Source of the DNA: Rhizobium esperanzae
Lineage (GTDB): Bacteria; Pseudomonadota; Alphaproteobacteria; Rhizobiales; Rhizobiaceae
DNA: 64,000 nucleotides
Direction: 5' to 3'
NCBI RefSeq assembly: GCF_002204185.1
Contig: NZ_MXPU01000004.1
Span: 1-64,000, forward strand
Part shown: positions 15,998 through 24,972 of the stretch, one piece after another
How the letters are laid out: every line of letters starts with the position of its first letter
Numbering within the stretch: position 1 is the stretch's first letter
Notes under the pieces: model-generated
Database searches by the model: none
What the model was told of the DNA's origin: nothing
What the model saw: the letters and a program-made list of their open reading frames with translations, nothing else
Position numbers and translations under genes: made by a program

Positions 15998-18559
15998 GTG
16001 GCAGCATTTCCGGAAAAGGCAAAGGTCGTCATCATCGGGCTCGGCGGTATCGTCGGCGCCTCCATCGCTCACCATCTCGTCGAGCGCGGATGGGACGATA
16101 TCGTCGGCATCGACAAGTCGGGCATACCGACCGATATCGGCTCCACAGCCCACGCCTCGGACTTCTGTTACACCACCAGCCACGATTATCTGTCGGTCTG
16201 GACGACGCAATATTCGATCGATTTCTACGAGAAGATGGGCCATTACGCCCGCATCGGCGGCCTCGAAGTCGCGCGCACCGGCGATGATGCCTGGATGGAG
16301 GAAATCAAGCGCAAGCTGTCCTCGGCCCGCGCGTTCGGTACGCGCGCCCATTATGTCAGCCCCTCGGAGATCAAGGAAAAGTTCCCGCTGATCGAGGAGG
16401 ATCAGGTAATGGGCGGCCTCTTCGATCCGGATGCCGGCCTCGTCATCCCGCGTTCGCAGACCGTTGCCGGCAAGCTGGTCGATGCCGCCGAAAGAGCCGG
16501 CAAGCTGCAGGTGTTCGGCAACACGCCGGCCAAATCGCTGATCGTCGAAGGCGGCCGCATCAAGGGCGTCGTCACCCATCGCGGCACCATCATGGCCGAC
16601 CACGTCATCGTCTGTGCCGGCCTCTGGGGACGCCTGATCGCCGAAATGGTCGGCGAAGACCTGCCGGTCATGCCGGTCGATCACCCGCTCACCTTTTTCG
16701 GTCCCTACAACGAGTTTGAAGGCACCGGCAAGGAAATCGGCTTCCCACTGCTGCGCGACCAGGGCAACTCCGCCTATATGCGCGATACCGGCGACCCGGC
16801 GACGACCGAAGGTGGCCAGATCGAGTGGGGCTATTACGAAGCCACCAATCCGCGCATGTGCCATCCGCGCGAGCTTCTGGAAAAGCACGAAGCCCGTCTT
16901 TCGCCCTCGCAGCGCGACCTCGAGATGGAACAGATCCTCGAGCCGCTCGAGCGCGCCATGGAACTGACGCCGATCCTCGGCGAACTCGGCTACAACGAAG
17001 GTCACTCCTTCAACGGCCTGTTGCAGGTTTCCGCCGCCGGCGGCCCGTCCTGCGGCGAAAGCCAGAAGGTTCGCGGTCTCTGGTATTGCGTTGCCATCTG
17101 GGTCAAGGACGGCCCGGGCTACGGCAAGCTGATCGCCGACTGGATGACCGACGGCCGGACCGAAATCGACCACAACAGCATCGATTATTCCCGCTTCTAT
17201 CCGCATCAGCTGACGGAAGAATTCATCGAGGGCCGCTGCTTCGAAGCCGCCCAGAAAATCTATTTCCCGGCTGTTCACACCCGCGAACCCTATGCCTCCG
17301 CCCGCAACGTCAAGCGCTCGCCCTTCTACGAACGCGAAAAGGAGCTGGGCGGCTACTTCATGGAGCTCGGCGGCTGGGAGCGTGCGCACGGCTACGCCGC
17401 CAACGAGCACCTTCTGGAAAAATACGGCGACCGCGTGCCGGTCCGCGAGAACGAATGGGACAGCCGTCATTTCTGGCGCGTCTCGAATGCCGAGCATCTG
17501 GCGATGAGCGAGGATTGCGGCATCGTCAATCTCAGCCACTTCCACATGGTCGATATCGAAGGACCTGACCATGTCGAGCTAATGGAATGGCTGTGCGCCG
17601 CCAAGGTCGGCGGCGATGCCAATATCGGCAAGGGCATTTACACCCACTTCCTCGACGACGAAGGCATGGTGCGCGCCGACTTCACCGTCTTCCGCATGGC
17701 CGACCGCTGCCGTCTCGTCAACGGCGCCGATGCCGGCCCGCGTGACCTGCACTATATGAGGCGCGTCGCCCAGGATCGTGGCCTCGACGTGACGATCACC
17801 GATGTCTCGGAGAAGTACATCACCATCGGCATCTGGGGACCGAATGCCCGCGAGACGCTGAAGAAGGTCGTTGCAGACCCGGCCGGTCTCGATCAGGAAA
17901 ACTTCGCCTTCGCGGCGATCAAGCCGATCGAAATATCAGGCAAGACAGTCACCGCCTTCCGCATCTCCTATGTCGGCGAGCAGGGCTGGGAGCTGCACAT
18001 GAAGTACGAGGACGGCCTCGCCGTCTGGGATGCGCTGCGCTCGACCGGGGTGATGGCCTTCGGCGTCGAGACCTATGCAAACTCGCGCCGCATGGAAAAG
18101 AGCCTGCGCCTGCAGAACGCCGACCTGCTGACCCAGTACAACCTGATCGAAGCCGATCTCGCCCGTCCGAAGGTCAAGGAAGCCGATTTCCGCGGCAAGG
18201 CAAAACATCTGGAATACAAGGCGCGTGAGCATCAGCCGGCCATGCTCTGCACGCTTGTGATGACCGAGAATACCGACAAATCAGGCGTCAAGCGCTATCC
18301 CGTCGGCAACATGCCGGTCGTCGATCCCGATACCGGAGAGGTTCTGGTCGACGAACTCGGCCGCCGCTCCTACACGACCTCGGTCGCCTACGGCCCAACG
18401 GTCGGCAAGAACATCGCTTTGGCCTATCTGCCCTGGTCCTATTGCCAGGTCGGCCGCAAGCTGAACGTCGAGTATTTCGCAGAGACCTATCCGGTGGAGG
18501 TCGTCGGCGTCGGCTACAAGCCGATCTACGACCCGGAAAACCTTAAGCCGCGCACCTAA
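15998..18559 (+). CDS. FAD-dependent oxidoreductase fused to GcvT domain (dimethylglycine/sarcosine dehydrogenase family)
   Basis: The 853-residue protein has an N-terminal DAO-type FAD domain (residues ~8-400) with the dinucleotide loop IIGLGGIVGASIAHHLVERG. A His in GSTAHASDF sits where the family often binds FAD covalently. A linker follows, then a C-terminal GcvT/aminomethyltransferase module (residues ~430-840, e.g. GDANIGKGIYTHFLDDEGM and SYVGEQGWELHM). Such enzymes oxidatively demethylate N-methylated glycines or betaine-derived compounds and pass the one-carbon unit to tetrahydrofolate. The exact substrate is open. The GTG start has AAGGA 8 bases upstream; no nearby ATG fits. A strong terminator follows directly. 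Confidence 0.8.
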   Translation: MAAFPEKAKVVIIGLGGIVGASIAHHLVERGWDDIVGIDKSGIPTDIGSTAHASDFCYTTSHDYLSVWTTQYSIDFYEKMGHYARIGGLEVARTGDDAWMEEIKRKLSSARAFGTRAHYVSPSEIKEKFPLIEEDQVMGGLFDPDAGLVIPRSQTVAGKLVDAAERAGKLQVFGNTPAKSLIVEGGRIKGVVTHRGTIMADHVIVCAGLWGRLIAEMVGEDLPVMPVDHPLTFFGPYNEFEGTGKEIGFPLLRDQGNSAYMRDTGDPATTEGGQIEWGYYEATNPRMCHPRELLEKHEARLSPSQRDLEMEQILEPLERAMELTPILGELGYNEGHSFNGLLQVSAAGGPSCGESQKVRGLWYCVAIWVKDGPGYGKLIADWMTDGRTEIDHNSIDYSRFYPHQLTEEFIEGRCFEAAQKIYFPAVHTREPYASARNVKRSPFYEREKELGGYFMELGGWERAHGYAANEHLLEKYGDRVPVRENEWDSRHFWRVSNAEHLAMSEDCGIVNLSHFHMVDIEGPDHVELMEWLCAAKVGGDANIGKGIYTHFLDDEGMVRADFTVFRMADRCRLVNGADAGPRDLHYMRRVAQDRGLDVTITDVSEKYITIGIWGPNARETLKKVVADPAGLDQENFAFAAIKPIEISGKTVTAFRISYVGEQGWELHMKYEDGLAVWDALRSTGVMAFGVETYANSRRMEKSLRLQNADLLTQYNLIEADLARPKVKEADFRGKAKHLEYKAREHQPAMLCTLVMTENTDKSGVKRYPVGNMPVVDPDTGEVLVDELGRRSYTTSVAYGPTVGKNIALAYLPWSYCQVGRKLNVEYFAETYPVEVVGVGYKPIYDPENLKPRT

Positions 18560-18573
18560 GTGCTGAAACTCTC

Positions 18574-18603
18574 GTGGCGCCCACCGGGCGCCACAGTCTT
18601 TTT
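18574..18603 (+). terminator. Rho-independent terminator
   Basis: Stem GTGGCGCCC / GGGCGCCAC (9 bp, 3-nt loop) is followed by AGTCTTTTT, 15 bp after the oxidoreductase stop. Confidence 0.9.
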
Positions 18604-18615
18604 ATGCGATGTGCG

Positions 18616-19380
18616 CTAGTTGCCGTCGCGATCGTCACCTTCGGCGCCATTGTCCGGCGCTCTGCTCGGAACGAACTGTTTCGAGATCAGCCAGCAGCCG
18701 AGCGCCCACAGCGCACCGGCGCACCACCCGGCGAAGACATCCGTCGGGTAGTGGACGCCGAGATAGATCCGGCTGAGACCGATGATGACGGCGAGGAAAA
18801 CGCCCGCCGCCATGACGAAGATCCGGGTCGACCGGTAACGCTGCGTGCGCGCCACCAGCGCTCCGAGCGTCAGATAGGTGACCGCCGAGACCATCGCGTG
18901 TCCGGAGGGGAAGCTGAGATCGCTGACCTCGATCAGATGCGGCACGACATCGGGACGCGGCCGTGCAATCAGGATTTTCAGCAGCGTGCTGGCCAGCCAG
19001 CCTGTTAACACCGAGGAAAAGACGAAGAGGGCAATCGGCCATCGCCGGTCGAGCAGCAGATAGATCGTGATGAGGCCGGTTAGCAGCGACAGGACGGTGA
19101 CGCCGCCGAGACTGGTGATGTCGCCGACGGCATGCGTCAGCCAGCCGGGACCGATCGGCACTGCGAGATCATTCGCCCGCCGCAGCGCCAGCAGGATCGC
19201 CTCGTCGAAACGAAAGGTCTCGCCTTCGAGAACCTCGCTCGTCAGCCGCTGCAGCACGAACAGCCCGCCGGCGATCGATGCCATGGTGATCAAAGTCAGC
19301 GGCTCATATGCGCCGAGCCTCGCCCAAAATCCGCGTCGTTGAACCTCGCTCATACCTGACGTCGAACTCCTTTTTACCAT
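18616..19380 (-). CDS. PAP2-family membrane phosphatase
   Basis: The 254-residue protein has about five or six membrane segments and the three PAP2 phosphatase motifs in order: KILIARPRPD, then FPSGHAM, then SRIYLGVHYPTD. Members remove phosphate from lipid phosphates such as undecaprenyl pyrophosphate or phosphatidic acid at the periplasmic face. ATG 19380 has GAGG upstream; ATG 19353 is an equally possible start, giving 245 residues. It is convergent with the oxidoreductase and divergent from the periplasmic protein gene. Confidence 0.85.
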   Translation of the reverse strand: MVKRSSTSGMSEVQRRGFWARLGAYEPLTLITMASIAGGLFVLQRLTSEVLEGETFRFDEAILLALRRANDLAVPIGPGWLTHAVGDITSLGGVTVLSLLTGLITIYLLLDRRWPIALFVFSSVLTGWLASTLLKILIARPRPDVVPHLIEVSDLSFPSGHAMVSAVTYLTLGALVARTQRYRSTRIFVMAAGVFLAVIIGLSRIYLGVHYPTDVFAGWCAGALWALGCWLISKQFVPSRAPDNGAEGDDRDGN

Positions 19381-19481
19381 TCCGATCCTCGCCAGATCGG
19401 CAAGCTGAGCCGCAAATTCAAGACCTTGCGACACTTGCGGCACGTTCATAAAGGGCATCCGCCGCCCATCCCGGCGGTCGG

Positions 19482-19508
19482 TAGCAAAAGCTCAACCTTC
19501 TTTTGCTA
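19482..19508. promoter_or_regulatory. Inverted repeat in divergent promoter region
   Basis: TAGCAAAAG at 19482-19490 and CTTTTGCTA at 19500-19508 form a perfect 9-bp dyad with a 9-bp gap, 35 bp before the periplasmic protein start. It is a candidate operator or a leader hairpin. Confidence 0.4.
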
Positions 19509-19542
19509 TCGCTGGAGCGAATGACCTGGAGAGGTTTCGGCG

Positions 19543-20085
19543 ATGAAAATTCTGACCGCGATGGTTCTGATGGCAGCCGTCCTGCCGCCGGTCTCGGCCT
19601 TCGGCGAGACCGAATGGATGGGCGGCGCAAGGCAATGGTCGGTCGGCTTTGCCAGCGAACATCCCGCCTCTTGCCGGCTGCTGTGGGACAGCGAACTGGG
19701 CAAGACGATGGAATTTCGTCAGAGCGCCAGCGAAACTTTCTGGCTGGTGGGAAAGAACACATGGGACATTCCCGCCGGCACGAAGACCGAGGTGACGCTG
19801 ACCGATCGCAATATAACGAAGGTGGTCGCCGCCGAATTTTTCGACAAGAACACGCTTCGCCTCTGGCCCAAAGGCAGCAAGGGCAGCGGCGGTCTGAAGA
19901 AGCTTATCAAGAATTCCTTTTCCGGAACCCCTGACGTGCAACTGACCTTTGCCGGCGATGAAGGCGACTGGACGCTGCCGCTCTCAAGGGTCGACCAGCT
20001 CTATCCCACCTTCGCCCAATGCCTCAAACGCCTCGAGGCCGGCGACAAGGCCAAGCAGGATTCGGCGAGCAGCAAGCCTTTCTGA
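19543..20085 (+). CDS. Periplasmic hypothetical protein (180 aa)
   Basis: The product has a clear Sec signal peptide (MKILTAMVLMAAVLPPVSAFG) and a mature part of about 160 residues rich in beta-type alternation (QWSVGFASEHPASCRLLWD, LRLWPKGSKGSGGLKKL). I do not recognise a named family, though the overall look resembles small periplasmic proteins of the invasion-associated-locus type. ATG 19543 follows GAGAGG by 7-8 bases. It is transcribed alone and is convergent with the lyase-like gene (14-bp gap). Confidence 0.6.
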   Translation: MKILTAMVLMAAVLPPVSAFGETEWMGGARQWSVGFASEHPASCRLLWDSELGKTMEFRQSASETFWLVGKNTWDIPAGTKTEVTLTDRNITKVVAAEFFDKNTLRLWPKGSKGSGGLKKLIKNSFSGTPDVQLTFAGDEGDWTLPLSRVDQLYPTFAQCLKRLEAGDKAKQDSASSKPF

Positions 20086-20099
20086 CGCACTCGCCCGCT

Positions 20100-21593
20100 T
20101 CAGTCGATCGGTGGCGGGCGCGTCTCGCGGATCAGGCCGTGCACAGCTTCGATATCGCTATTGAGCGGCCGATCGTCGCCATAATGCGAGACATGTTCGC
20201 GCACGACCTTGTAGATGAGATCGGTGCCCACCGCCCGCGCCGCCGTCGCTGCCAGGAAATCATGCGCCTGCGCCGCGGCCATCAGCTCGATCGCCAGGAT
20301 ATATTCGGCATTGTCGATGACGGTGAGCAGCTTGGCGGCGGCGGCTGTCGGATGGGCGAGAAAATCCTCCTGCAGGCCGGAGGTCAGGCCGCCGTCCAGG
20401 GCGGCTGGCGCAGCAAGGCGGCGGTTGTCGTTGCTGAGCGCGGCTGCGGTATATTGGGCGATCATGAAGCCGGAATGGCTGCCGGCATCGCTCGCCAGAA
20501 ACGGCGGCAGGCCGCTCACCAGCGGATTGACCAGCCGGTCCATGCGCCGTTCGCTGATGGCGCCGATCTGCGCAAGCGCAATGGCGAGACTGTCGGCCGC
20601 CTGCCCGAGCGCCGGGGCGACCGCATGCGCCTCGGAGGAGACGACAGGCTGTTCCGGCGTGCCTGACACCGCCGGGTTGTCCGTGACCGAGGCAAGTTCC
20701 TGATCGGTGATGCGGGCGGAATTGTCGAAGACATCACGGGCGGCGCCATGGGCATGCGGCACCGAGCGAAGGCTGAGCGCATCCTGAGTGCGCCGGCCCA
20801 AGGCGGCGGCGACGAGGCCGCTGCCGGCAAGGCGTGCGCGGAGCGCGGCGCCGACCTTCTTAATTCCCGGCGACGGGCGCAACGCCAGCACCGCCTCGTC
20901 GAAGGCAGCGATCTGGCAGCCTGCCGCCTCCAGCGTCAGCGCCGCGATGGCATCGGCCCAGTCGAGCAGCTGCTCGGCGCGCAAAAGTGCCATGGCGGTC
21001 AGCCCCGTTGCGCAGGCCGTGCCGTTGACGAGGCTCAGGCCCTCCTTGGCACCGAGCACCAGCGGCTGAAGACCGATCGCCGCCAGCGCTTCACGGCCGC
21101 TCATGCGCCGGCCAGCAAGCGTCGCGCTGCCTTCTCCGATCAGCACAAGCGCTGTGTGGGCATTGTGGGTGAGATAACCGGCCGAGCCTTTCGACGGCAC
21201 GTCGGGAACGCAATCATGCTCCAGCAAGACGGCCAGATGCGCGACGATCTCGCGGCGCACGCCGGAATGGCCGTGAGCGAAGTTGGCGATCTGGGCGGCG
21301 ATAATGGCGCGCACCTCGCGGGACCCAAGCAGCGGCCCGACGCCGCAGGCATGGCTGAGAACGATGCTACGCGACAACAGGCTCTGCGAGGCACGATCGA
21401 CCACGGTGTCGGCGAGCGCGCCGACACCGGTATTGACGCCGTAGGCACGCACGCCGGTCTCGACGATGCGCTCGACGATGCGGCTTGCCTGCTCGACGCG
21501 AGCCCACGCGGCCGGTGACAGCGCAAGCGCCTCCCCTGCCCCGACGCGCGCGACATCGCGCCAGGTCAGCACTCTATCGATGGTGACGGTCAT
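20100..21593 (-). CDS. Histidine ammonia-lyase family paralogue lacking the MIO triad
   Basis: The 497-residue protein follows the HAL/PAL fold end to end: [62 protein letters not shown]. The active site is altered. Where genuine HutH (29267-30802) has [15 protein letters not shown], this has [12 protein letters not shown], so the Ala-Ser-Gly that cyclises to the MIO electrophile is missing (residues ~130-145). The catalytic Tyr of QDPYCIRC is Leu here (QDALSLRS, ~270). Classical deamination is therefore unlikely. The gene overlaps the ATPase gene by 20 bp and is last in the transporter operon. A regulatory, binding or different lyase role is possible. Confidence 0.85.
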   Translation of the reverse strand: MTVTIDRVLTWRDVARVGAGEALALSPAAWARVEQASRIVERIVETGVRAYGVNTGVGALADTVVDRASQSLLSRSIVLSHACGVGPLLGSREVRAIIAAQIANFAHGHSGVRREIVAHLAVLLEHDCVPDVPSKGSAGYLTHNAHTALVLIGEGSATLAGRRMSGREALAAIGLQPLVLGAKEGLSLVNGTACATGLTAMALLRAEQLLDWADAIAALTLEAAGCQIAAFDEAVLALRPSPGIKKVGAALRARLAGSGLVAAALGRRTQDALSLRSVPHAHGAARDVFDNSARITDQELASVTDNPAVSGTPEQPVVSSEAHAVAPALGQAADSLAIALAQIGAISERRMDRLVNPLVSGLPPFLASDAGSHSGFMIAQYTAAALSNDNRRLAAPAALDGGLTSGLQEDFLAHPTAAAAKLLTVIDNAEYILAIELMAAAQAHDFLAATAARAVGTDLIYKVVREHVSHYGDDRPLNSDIEAVHGLIRETRPPPID

Positions 21594-22365
21594 TGCCTGT
21601 TCCGAAGTGGCCGATGAACTGGCGGAAGGCCGGCGACGCGCCGCCGCCGAACATCTCGTCCGGCTTGCCGCTGCTTTCGACTAATCCTTCGCGCATGAAG
21701 ACGACGCGATTGGAGACGTTGCGGGCAAAGCTCATCTCGTGGGTGACGACGAGCATGGTCATGCCCTCCTCGGCAAGCGCCCGCATGACGCGCAACACCT
21801 CGCCGACGAGCTCCGGATCGAGCGCCGAGGTCGGCTCGTCGAACAGCATGACCTTCGGCTTCATCGCCAAAGCGCGGGCGATTGCGGCGCGCTGCTGCTG
21901 GCCACCGGAAAGATGGGCGGGATAGGCGTGGCGCTTGTCTGCGATGCCGACCTTTTCGAGCAGCGCTTCGGCCTCGGCGATGCATTCGGCGCGCGGCCGC
22001 TTCAGCACATGGATAGGTCCCTCGATGACATTCTGCAGGATGGTCATGTGGGACCAGAGATTGAAGGACTGGAACACCATGCCGAGTTCGGATCTTATAT
22101 GGTCGACCTGCTTCTGGCTGGCTGGTCTTGTCTTGCCGTTCTTGTGAACCATCTCGATGTGCTCGCCATCGACCCAGATCTCACCGTCGCTTGCGGTTTC
22201 GAGCAGGTTGATGCATCGCAGAAATGTCGATTTGCCGGAGCCGGAGGCGCCGAGCAGCGAAATTACGTCGCCGTCCTCGGCATCGAGGGAAATGCCGCGC
22301 AGCACTTCGTGCGTGCCGAAGCTCTTGCGGATATTGCGGACCGAAAGTCGAGTTACGCCTGGCAT
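21574..22365 (-). CDS. Polar amino-acid ABC transporter ATP-binding protein (HisP type)
   Basis: The 263-residue cytoplasmic ATPase has Walker [11 protein letters not shown], signature [17 protein letters not shown], Walker [15 protein letters not shown] and the switch His in VTHEMSF. It carries the HisP-type insert near residues 75-95 ([18 protein letters not shown]) usual in histidine/arginine/octopine transporters. ATG 22365 has GGAG upstream. Its last 20 bp overlap the lyase paralogue start, so both are coupled. Confidence 0.9.
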   Translation of the reverse strand: MPGVTRLSVRNIRKSFGTHEVLRGISLDAEDGDVISLLGASGSGKSTFLRCINLLETASDGEIWVDGEHIEMVHKNGKTRPASQKQVDHIRSELGMVFQSFNLWSHMTILQNVIEGPIHVLKRPRAECIAEAEALLEKVGIADKRHAYPAHLSGGQQQRAAIARALAMKPKVMLFDEPTSALDPELVGEVLRVMRALAEEGMTMLVVTHEMSFARNVSNRVVFMREGLVESSGKPDEMFGGGASPAFRQFIGHFGTGNDRHHR

Positions 22366-22392
22366 GGTTGCTCCAATCGATTCAGGTTCCGC

Positions 22393-23097
22393 CTAGACCT
22401 TCAGCGCCTGCGGGACCGCGCGGCGGTGTCGGGACAGCGAATATTCGAGCAGAGCCATGCCCTGCAGGATGATGAAGTTCAAAACGAGATAGATGATCGC
22501 CGCACAGAGGAAGACTTCCATCGTGCGGTAGGTCTGCGAGATCAGCCGCTGGGCCACACCGGTGACCTCCCAGACGGTGACGAGGCTTGCGAGCGCCGTC
22601 GACTTCATCATCAGCACGATCTCGGTGGAATAGGCCGGCAGCGCGTGGCGGAAGGCGATCGGCGCCAGGATGCGGCGCACCATCAGGAAACCGGACATGC
22701 CGATCGAGCGGGCGGCCTCGATCTCCTTCGGGGACACGGCGCGGATGCCGCCGCGGAAGATTTCCGCTGTGTAGCCGGCGGTGCAGAGCGCCAGCGACAG
22801 GATGGCGCAGACCATCGGCTCGCGCAGGAACGGCCAGAGGAAGGAATAGCGGATGACGCCGAACTGACCGAGGCCGTAGAAGACCAGGAACATCTGGATC
22901 AGGAGCGGCGAGCCGCGAAAGACGAAGATATAGCCCTTGGCGAAACCCGAAAGCGCGGGGTTGCCGCTGACCCGCATCGTGACGATGACGAGCGCCAGCA
23001 GGCCGCCGAAGAAGATCGACAGCGAAAACAGGATCAGCGTCGTCGGCACCGCCTTCAGCAGCGTCACCATGGTCGAGGCGAGAAAGGTGAAATCCAT
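22393..23097 (-). CDS. Polar amino-acid ABC transporter permease (HisM type)
   Basis: The 234-residue inner-membrane permease has about five membrane segments and the family loop EIEAARSIGMSGFLMVRRILAP in which EAARSIGMS is the EAA motif. It should pair with the second permease 10 bp upstream. ATG 23097 is preceded by AAGGAGG. Confidence 0.9.
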   Translation of the reverse strand: MDFTFLASTMVTLLKAVPTTLILFSLSIFFGGLLALVIVTMRVSGNPALSGFAKGYIFVFRGSPLLIQMFLVFYGLGQFGVIRYSFLWPFLREPMVCAILSLALCTAGYTAEIFRGGIRAVSPKEIEAARSIGMSGFLMVRRILAPIAFRHALPAYSTEIVLMMKSTALASLVTVWEVTGVAQRLISQTYRTMEVFLCAAIIYLVLNFIILQGMALLEYSLSRHRRAVPQALKV

Positions 23098-23107
23098 CGT
23101 CGCCTCC

Positions 23108-23833
23108 TTACGCCTGGCCCATGGCGGAAGCCGGCATGCTGCGGTTGGCGCGGCGCTCCGCCCCGTTGAAGATGCGGTCGGAAAGGCTGGTCAGGATCAG
23201 ATAGAGGCAGCCGCCGGCAATGAAGAACAGGAAATACTGCCGGGTCGAGCCGGCCGCGACCTGGCTGGTGCGCATCAGCTCGGCAAGGCCGGTGACCGAG
23301 ATCAGCGCCGAATCCTTGAGGCTGAGTTGCCAGACATTGCCGAGGCCGGGAATGGCGAAGCGAAGCACCTGCGGGATGATGATACGGCGAAAACGCATGC
23401 CGCGATGCATGCCGATCGCCGAAGCGGCCTCGAGCTCGCCCTTGGAGATCGCCAGATAGGCGCCGCGGAACACCTCCGCCTGATAGGAGCCGGAGATGAT
23501 GCCGACGGCAAGCGCGCCGGCGGCAAAGGACGGCAGGCCGAGGAAACCCTCGTAGCCCATCGCCTTGCCGATCGAGGTGACGGCCGAGGAGCCGCCGAAA
23601 TAGATGAGATAGATGATCAGCAGCTCAGGCACGCCGCGAAACACGGTCGTATAGACATTGCCGAGCGCCACGAAGAAGGGATTGCCGGAGAGCTTCGCAC
23701 CCGCCACGATGGCGCCCAGCACCGCGCCGATCGCAAGCGCCGTCGCGGTGACGGCCAGCGTCATCAAGGCAGCGAGAATGAGCAGCGCGCCCCATCCCGT
23801 CGAGCCGAAGCCAAGCAGTTCCAAGGTTGCCAT
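23108..23833 (-). CDS. Polar amino-acid ABC transporter permease (HisQ type)
   Basis: The 241-residue permease has five predicted membrane segments, the motif VFRGVPELLIIYLIYFG characteristic of the HisQ/ArtQ group, and the EAA loop LEAASAIGMHRGMRFRR. It forms the channel with the HisM-type partner. A 105-bp gap containing a strong hairpin separates it from the binding-protein gene. Confidence 0.9.
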   Translation of the reverse strand: MATLELLGFGSTGWGALLILAALMTLAVTATALAIGAVLGAIVAGAKLSGNPFFVALGNVYTTVFRGVPELLIIYLIYFGGSSAVTSIGKAMGYEGFLGLPSFAAGALAVGIISGSYQAEVFRGAYLAISKGELEAASAIGMHRGMRFRRIIIPQVLRFAIPGLGNVWQLSLKDSALISVTGLAELMRTSQVAAGSTRQYFLFFIAGGCLYLILTSLSDRIFNGAERRANRSMPASAMGQA

Positions 23834-23883
23834 AGCGTCCGTTCCCCGTCCGTGGCAGTGTTTTGTCGATCGAGAATAACACG

Positions 23884-23911
23884 CGGTCTCCGGCGATAAA
23901 GCCGGAGACCG
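23884..23911 (-). repeat. Intercistronic hairpin after the binding-protein gene
   Basis: A perfect 11-bp stem CGGTCTCCGGC / GCCGGAGACCG with a 6-nt loop lies 28 bp after the solute-binding-protein stop. There is no U-tract, so it is likely a 3' stabiliser or partial attenuator that leaves the binding protein more abundant than the permeases. Confidence 0.65.
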
Positions 23912-23938
23912 GCGCCTGCGGCCAAAGGGCCGAAGCGC

Positions 23939-24781
23939 TTACTGCTGCGGGCTGACGTCGACCTTGAACCACTTCATCGAAAGGTTCTTGACGGTGCCGT
24001 CGGCGAGCGCCGACTTGATCGCCACGTTGAACTTGTCGCGCAGATCGGTATCGGCCTTGCGGATGCCGAGGCCTTCGCCCTCGCCCCAGATCGAGCCGAC
24101 GATCTCGGGACCGGTGAAGTCGAGCGCGCCGTTGGCGGCCTGGAAGGCATTGGCGAAATAGACGGCGTCGTCGAAGCCGAGGTCGATACGGCCATTCTGC
24201 AGGTCGAGGTCGCGGTCGGCACCGGTCTTGTATTCGCGGATCTCGGCAATATCGCCGAAATTGTCATAGACGAACTTGGCGTAGACGGTCGCCGCCTGGA
24301 TGCCGATCGTCTTGCCCTTGAAGGCCTCCTTCAGCGCGTCGATCTCCTTTACGCCGGTCTGGCCGGGCGTCATCTTGATCGTGGCGCCGGTGCCGGCGGC
24401 TTTCGCCAGCGGGCTGTTCTTGGCGGTGGCGAAGGCGGCGGGTGTGGCGGCATAGGGAATGGTGAAATCAATCACCTGCCTGCGCTCCTCGGTGATCGAC
24501 AGCGCATCCATGATGACGTCGAACTTGCCGGCATTGAGCGCCGGGATCATGCCATCCCAATCGGAGGCGACCAGCGTGCATTCGATCTTGGCGCGCTCGC
24601 ACAGCACCTTGGCAAGCTCCGGCTCGAAGCCGCCGAGCGTGCCGTCGGCATTGGTGAGGTTCCACGGCGCATAGGCGCCTTCAAGCGTGATGGTCGCCTT
24701 CGTCCAGTCCTTGGCAAAGGCAGGTGCTGCGAAGGCGGAAAGAGCGGCGGCGCCGCAAAACAGGATTGTGCTGAATTTCAT
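23939..24781 (-). CDS. Periplasmic polar amino-acid binding protein (HisJ/AotJ type)
   Basis: The 280-residue protein has a Sec signal peptide (MKFSTILFCGAAALSAFAAPAFA) and the family 3 binding-protein fold: EGAYAPWNLTNADGTLGGFEPELAKVL, then the ligand-contact stretch MDALSITEERRQVIDFT, and GKTIGIQAATVYAKFV. The group binds histidine, arginine, ornithine or opines. The hut context favours histidine or a related imidazole compound, but that is inference. It is the first gene of the operon, divergent from a GntR/UTRA regulator. Confidence 0.85.
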   Translation of the reverse strand: MKFSTILFCGAAALSAFAAPAFAKDWTKATITLEGAYAPWNLTNADGTLGGFEPELAKVLCERAKIECTLVASDWDGMIPALNAGKFDVIMDALSITEERRQVIDFTIPYAATPAAFATAKNSPLAKAAGTGATIKMTPGQTGVKEIDALKEAFKGKTIGIQAATVYAKFVYDNFGDIAEIREYKTGADRDLDLQNGRIDLGFDDAVYFANAFQAANGALDFTGPEIVGSIWGEGEGLGIRKADTDLRDKFNVAIKSALADGTVKNLSMKWFKVDVSPQQ

Positions 24782-24887
24782 TGATGAATTCTCCTCTGGA
24801 GTTGAAACAGACCTTGCGGCACCGCCGATCTCCGCCGGCTTGCCCTTTCCGTCCTATTTTTATCTCGAGGACCGATTGGGAGGTTGT

Positions 24888-24922
24888 ATATGGTACCATA
24901 TGAGATATTTTGTGATATGCAA
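24888..24922 (-). promoter_or_regulatory. Operator palindrome overlapping the transporter operon promoter
   Basis: ATATGGTACCATAT at 24888-24901 is a perfect 14-bp palindrome. On the minus strand a -35 TTGCAT (24917-24922) and a -10 TATGGT (24895-24900) with a 16-bp spacer place it over the -10. Repression by the divergent GntR/UTRA protein would fit. Confidence 0.6.
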
Positions 24923-24972
24923 GAGGAAAGTCGATTATGTGGCAAATTGCATCCGTGCAAAAGGAATAGGCA

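Noticed and set aside
15962..17572. 536-codon minus-strand frame opposite the FAD/GcvT gene
   Set aside because: Shadow frame; the plus strand has a continuous multidomain protein with family motifs.
20100..21593. Frameshifted or broken hutH pseudogene
   Set aside because: The frame is intact over 497 codons with normal codon use and conserved family blocks; only active-site positions differ.
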